64,000 nt of DNA, taken from positions 4,588,001 to 4,652,000 of the forward strand of contig NC_079881.1 in NCBI RefSeq assembly GCF_029227915.1. The letters are read 5' to 3'. Below, in pieces: positions 59,147 to 64,000 of this stretch (position 1 is the first letter of the stretch; every line of letters starts with the position of its first letter). The stretch comes from Hydractinia symbiolongicarpus. Its lineage: Eukaryota > Cnidaria > Hydrozoa > Anthoathecata > Hydractiniidae. The position numbers and the translations under genes were made by a program. Under the pieces are notes generated by a model. It was not told the DNA's origin and did no database searches. It saw nothing but the letters and a program-made list of their open reading frames with translations.

Positions 59147-61205
59147 CAGTAGACTCCCGGTAACACGAACACCAGAACTCGAACTTTTGTTATCTCGAAC
59201 TATTTTGCCCGGTCCCTTGAATATTCCCTATTACTTTCATAAAAATCACTCGTTAACTTGAACCTCAAACATTCGCTATCTCGAGCCATTTTCGAATTCC
59301 CCTTTAGACAATTCCTTCGGATAACTCAAACTTTACAGGAAAAAGGGGAAAAAATTGTTTACTGAAAATTAAATTGCTTTAATTCTATTTAATCCATGTT
59401 TTAAGATAGATTTAAACTTCACTTGTGGGAACTTGACACTTGACACTTTTTGGTCACTACCCAAGAAATAAAACACGGTCTTCCGGTTTTGCCTATTTTT
59501 TTAGATGTCCCACTACATTTTGGTCCTTTATAATAGCTACAGCAAACTTGTCCACAGGATTATCTGGTTTCATGGATACTTCCAACTGTTCGTTAAGTTG
59601 TGTCCAAATATTTCTGTAAATATGATGTCTCTTGATAAATGTTTCGAGATCCGTACTTGTTATAAAAGTAGCTCGTCTTGTATGCAAATTGTTTCAGTTG
59701 TCACAGTCTCGGCCATACTGCAGAATGGCTTTCCTTAGTAAACGCACATTAATACGATTAAAAGTATTTGGATGAGGACGGTGTAAGTTCTAAAGAAATG
59801 AAACCGTTTCTAAATTGGTTCGAAATATCATATCGAATGTTTTTAATTCGTTTAGAATTTGTGTCTTTATCTTATAATCTAAGCTGCAGAATTTTCATAC
59901 AAGTAATATTCACCATGACAACAATTATACATACTCTAAAACACGTTATCTATCTGGATAAAAAACAAAGATGAAATATTCGAAGCCGCTAAAAAAGGAA
60001 TGAACACGAAGCGTCAGAGACTGAGAGCAAGCAGCCAAATTAGTTCAAGCTATTTTCAAATGGCAATTAACTGTTCGAAGCAAAGACGTGGCTTTAATAT
60101 TAAAAACTAAAACGAAAAAATGAGCATTGATAATTTCCTAGCTTCAGATGGTTGGCTTGACTGTTGGAGAAAGTGGTACAATGTATCTTTCAAAAAGGTC
60201 TCTGGTGAAGAAAACGCGTGTGCCGATAAAATGACTGCGTCTTGGGCAGAAACTACGTTGCCAAACATTCTAGCTAAGTATGAGCTCAGCCAGGTCTACA
60301 ATGCAAACGAGTTTGCTTTGTTTTATCGTGCTCAGCCAGACAAATCTCTACACCTCATAGATATAAGATGCGTTGGTGGTAAGCACAGTAAGCTTCGACT
60401 TACGGGATTGCAGCGGCTAATGCAGCGGGGGAAAAGTTCCCAATGTTTGTCATTGGAGAGTCAGAATCCCCACGATGTTTTAAGAATATAAAGCATTTAC
60501 CAAGTCACTATCGCAGTCAAAACAAAAGCTTAATGGACAGCATGTTGTTTGAAGAATGGATCCGTGAAATAGATCGACGTTTCACTGCAGAAGGAAAAAA
60601 AATGCTCTTGTGTTTGATAATTCTCCGGCCCATTCATCAATTGATAACCTTGTATTTAATTTTCCTGCCACCAAACACGACCTCAAAGTTTCAGCGATCT
60701 CTAAAAGCTTACTACAAGTCATTTTCTGGTCCGAAAATTAATTGATGCCATAGAGAAGAACAAACCACTTCCTAAGTTTTCTATACTGGATGCAATGCGA
60801 ATGCTTGATGTAGCATGGGGGAAAGTTAAAAAAGAAACGGTTATTAACTGGTTCGCAAAAGCTGGCATTTTACTAGAAACGCAAGCGCGAGTACATGCTG
60901 TTCAGTGAAAATGGTGAGCGCATACACCAATGTAATCACCAAATTGACACAATTGTAGAGAATGAGTTAACCTCCAAATTAAAACAAGTGGATATTCGAG
61001 ATTATTATCAAAATCAGTAATTTTTGACTATACAAAATGTGATACTTTAGTAGTTTTTTTAAAAAAGAAAATTCGCCTTAACTCAAACTATTATCTTATT
61101 TTTCCTAAAGTTCGACTTAACAGGAACTTCGCTTGGATCGAACATTCGTTAAGTCGAACTAATTTTCCCGGTCTTTTGGAGGTTCGAGTTAACGGGGGTA
61201 TACTG
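59147..61205 (+). mobile_element. Tigger/pogo-like Tc1-mariner element, 2.06 kb, inactive
   Basis: Terminal inverted repeats CAGTAGACTCCCGG-TAAC and the complement of CAGTATACCCCCGTTAACTC are flanked by TA (59145-59146 and 61206-61207), with extra TCGAAC sub-terminal repeats. Plus-strand remnants of a CENP-B/DDE_1 transposase run about 59990-61020: DGWLDCWRKWYNVSFKKVSGEE (split here: DGWLDCWRKW, FKKVSGEE), ADKMTASW, YNANEFALFYRAQPD, FPMFVIG, and in another frame ALVFDNSPAH. The first catalytic Asp (normally NADE) is Asn, and frameshifts follow, so the enzyme is dead. The N-terminal helix-turn-helix part is badly decayed. Confidence 0.9.
59440..59720 (-). pseudogene. HIRAN-domain fragment nested antisense in the Tigger element
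   Basis: The minus strand encodes HHIYRNIWTQLNEQLEV, then KPDNPVDKFAVAIIKDQNVV and GHLKK, followed by a one-base shift into IGKTGRPCF. The pattern (HxYxxIW, E/PxNPxDKxAVAxxKDxxVVGHL) is that of HIRAN-domain proteins common in invertebrates. Frameshift and stop indicate a pseudogene or cargo fragment. Confidence 0.6.
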
Positions 61206-61207
61206 TA

Positions 61208-62195
61208 TGGTCATCTGCTTGTCTGGAAAGTGTTGGCGAAAAGATTTCCCTTCTTCCAGGTATACTCACATTGCTGAACAACAGTGCCTTTAGCATTGTG
61301 TGATAATCGCAAGTTAAACCGGTTTAGCGGTGAGGTTACCTTGCAAGTTATAATTTTTTACGAGCGCCCTGCATATTATTGTTGTCACCGGGAATAAAAT
61401 AATATCTAAATTTTAATGTCTTCTAGTTTCAAGATACAAAATCAGAACTGATAATATCACGGCAATGACCATCTTGGTTTAAACTGTTGTTGCGCGCCCC
61501 TCGGGAAAGTTTGTTAAGACAAGTTCATTTTGTGCCGTCTCTCCACCTTGTCCCCAGGGCTCTTTAAATCATTATTCTTCCTGCATGACATTTTTCTTTG
61601 TACGTAAAGACTTCCTTTTTTTACTTTTAGTAGAATAAATTGTTGTTCCACACCAACCTCGTCCTCAGGGTTTTTATCTTTTACTGGCAATCTCGGACAG
61701 CCAAATAATATTTCTAAAGATTGTCCAGAGAAAAAGCCTTGCGGACAATGTTGTTTCTACCCTTCATTGCGTGTTGTGAATACATATTTTGTAGAAATTG
61801 TATTAGTTAACAACGACCATTCTTGTCTCTTAAGAGCTCTTCATAATAAAGCCCGAATTCTTAGAGTTATCTGTGTCGAGGATATAAAATTGGTGAGAAT
61901 ACTCGAAGTTGTACTTTTAAATATCGCACGTTTAACGTTCGTGTAAAATTATTGCAAGGATAATTTTTAGCTGTAGGAAAGATCGTAAACCTTACCCCAA
62001 TCTCTTTTTTTGCCCGATATAAGATCACGCAATTGGATTATATAAATGTTGCTTAACAGTCAAAAAAAAAGAAATGGTTACATTTTGTTTATTTTATATT
62101 TCGACTATTTATACAGGATTGGCACTTGTTGAAAACAGTCATCAATGTGATTCCTGTGTTCTAAATGTATAGGGACACCTACAATGTATCAGTTA
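61208..62195. other. Gene-free region
   Basis: No coding exon recognised. It contains TCCCCAGGGCT motifs near 61551 and a diverged one near 61668, related to the palindrome at 12646-12742. Confidence 0.45.
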
Positions 62196-62199
62196 ACCC

Positions 62200-62312
62200 G
62201 TAGCTATGGAAAAAGGCACTTGGCACACCATGTCTCCGTTGTGGAACAGAATCAAGGACCTTGTGATTATAAAACGAATTTCATAACCACAAGGCCATGC
62301 GACGCTCGGGTT
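62200..62312 (-). mobile_element. tRNA-derived SINE fragment
   Basis: On minus, CGAGCGTCGCATGGCCTTGTGG gives an A-box-like TGGCCTTGTGG, and about 35 nt later AAGGTCCTTGATTCTGTTCC gives a diverged B box. The GGCC(T)xxGTGGTTA ... AAGGTCCTxGxTTC pattern is a common animal tRNA-SINE head. Too diverged for a functional tRNA. Confidence 0.55.
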
Positions 62313-64000
62313 CGTTGATGACAGACAAAAACAAATAAATGTTTTATGTGAATTTATTAGCATACACGAAGTTTGCACTAATTTGCAAAAAAAAAAAAAA
62401 AAAACGAAAAAAAACAAGTTATACACAACGCAATATATAACTTATCATTATTATTATTAATATTGCTACAGTATGATAAAATCATATAAAAAGATATAAT
62501 TTGTTGGAAAAATAATTATCAATTATACACCTATTATAAAAAACAAGGTTTCAAATGTCATTCCAGATTAACAACCTGTGCGCGTCCAAAAGAGTAAGAT
62601 AAAAGTGCACAAACTTTGCGATACGCAAAGGGTCAGGTATTAACTCCAAACTTCTTTAAATGCAAAAAGGAAGGATTCGAAACGTAATTTTATATGCTAA
62701 ATAATATAAAACTTTTGTTTTGTTACAGGAAAGGAGAGCAACTAAAGGAAGAATCGCCTCCCCATCTTAGGGCTTATTAAACATCATATATACTACATAT
62801 TATACAAATTTTCCTGATTCTCACACAAGGAAGCGTATATAAGATATTTTTTTTTACAATATGTGTAGAATATAACACGTGACCAAAAATAAACAAATAT
62901 TGTAGCAGAATATAATTTCCCATCTGCCAAATAAACGTGGGAGACGATAATTTTACTTTATAAGGAAAAAACGCCTTCGAATTATAAAAACAACAGGTGT
63001 TAACGAAAAATAAAATTAAAAAATTAACGTCATTAACAATGACGCATTGGAGTACATCAACACGTATGTTGTAAAAAAAACGTTAGCAACATAAAATGAG
63101 ACGAGAACTCTTCAAAACATTCAAGGACCCTTAAAATATGTTGTAAAACTTTAAAAAAAGAAAGTTACAACCGTTGCATTAAAACAAGGACAAAATCCTT
63201 CTGGATTTAAAAAAAAACAAATAGCAACCAAAACATTTAAGGGTTTTTTTGTGAAATGTAAAAGCAGCGTTATAAATCTCTCTTCTACACATCTACAGAA
63301 CTAGCAAAAATTAATCTCACAAAAAAATCAATATTCCTCACAGCGCAACATAACTCGTTTTATTAAAAAACGAAAACTGACATAGGACAGTAAATAAAAA
63401 CAAAATGGCTTAACTAGAACAACTGTAGCAAAATATACAGGTTTGTTGATTTCAATTAAAAGGACAGTTTTACAGTACGAATATCAAAAGGGTCTATACT
63501 GACTGAGAATATCATCAGGTTATAAAAATGAATGCGCTAATTCCATGAAAAATGCCATCTCAAATCAAGCATTACAAAATCAACTGGTAGAGAAATCTAC
63601 CATAAAGTTTCTAACAAAAATTAAAATTAATTGAATATAAACAATAGCGAGCCCCATCGCCCATCAAGACTAACAACAATACACAACAGTAGATTGTCTA
63701 TAAAAGTAGTATGCACATATTAAAGAGAATCCAGCTAGCCTACATACCTCCCTTTTGAGAGAGCACATCTTTCGAACACGTATAGCAGTTCTATGCTAGA
63801 AACAACTGGTTTTACTGTGTTGTAATTTTTTTCTACTCCAGTATCACAAGTCCCAGTCCAAAAATATCAAATTTCCTTAATCAATCCAGTTGGTGTCTTA
63901 AGTAAAGTACAAACTTTTTCCATTTTAACATGTATATAAACGTTTACAATCATTCTAAGGAAAGCAGATTGTGGAACGGATATTTTTAACAAATGCTTGC
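62313..64000. other. AT-rich distal region, no gene seen
   Basis: A/T homopolymer-rich sequence (poly-A near 62388-62415). No exon, RNA gene or clear transposon was recognised to the window end. Confidence 0.45.

Noticed and set aside
63000-64000. Possible 3' UTR or exon of a neighbouring gene at the window end
   Set aside because: Only A/T-rich sequence without splice-bounded coding potential could be seen.

Overview
The window is a piece of an AT-rich animal nuclear genome. It holds five intron-bearing protein genes set in a large amount of transposable-element debris. The deeply conserved metazoan genes with many phase-consistent GT-AG introns, the low GC and the repeat types (copia with a cnidarian-looking pol, Helitron tails, HIRAN and YqaJ/SWIM-type ORF remnants, tRNA-SINEs) suggest a non-bilaterian marine invertebrate, most likely a cnidarian and possibly a hydrozoan. 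That assignment is an inference. It cannot be proved from this sequence alone.

Layout. 0.5-11.7 kb (minus): a 17-exon lethal(2) giant larvae (LLGL) polarity gene. 14.5-19.3 kb (minus): an 8-exon casein kinase 1 delta/epsilon gene in the same direction, upstream of LLGL. 19.3-32.8 kb: no cellular gene seen. This stretch holds a LINE 3' fragment (22.9-23.6 kb), a decayed copia retrotransposon (24.4-27.5 kb), a second RT scrap (30.5 kb), hairpins and MITEs. 32.8-34.5 kb (plus): a RING plus TRAF-type zinc-finger E3 ligase with a coiled coil and an Arg/Ser-rich tail (PDZRN/NRDP1-like N-terminus, no PDZ). 35.9-38.5 kb (plus): a two-exon gene for an 830-residue charged protein with no recognisable family. 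It carries two matching amphipathic helices that fit the PKA-RII-binding (AKAP) consensus, a basic/Cys N-terminus, a 29-Asp run and a pentapeptide repeat. 40.2-52.0 kb (minus): a 13-exon TXNDC11 gene whose introns carry a TTAA-flanked element, a Harbinger-type MITE, a tandem E-box repeat and a 35-bp minisatellite. 52-64 kb: no intact cellular gene seen. It holds a palindromic minisatellite, a decayed LINE, a YqaJ/SWIM-type ORF broken by a MITE with a clear target duplication, two tRNA-derived SINEs, and a 2.06-kb Tigger/pogo element with an antisense HIRAN fragment inside.

The exon structures of LLGL, CK1 and TXNDC11 were rebuilt by hand from splice signals, reading-phase continuity and resemblance to the known families. 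Every junction keeps frame, which is strong internal support. LLGL (a substrate of polarity kinases, with aPKC sites conserved) and CK1 delta/epsilon are signalling and polarity genes; TXNDC11 is an ER thioredoxin-like factor; the candidate AKAP would be a PKA scaffold. Apart from strand and order, nothing indicates that these genes work as a unit.
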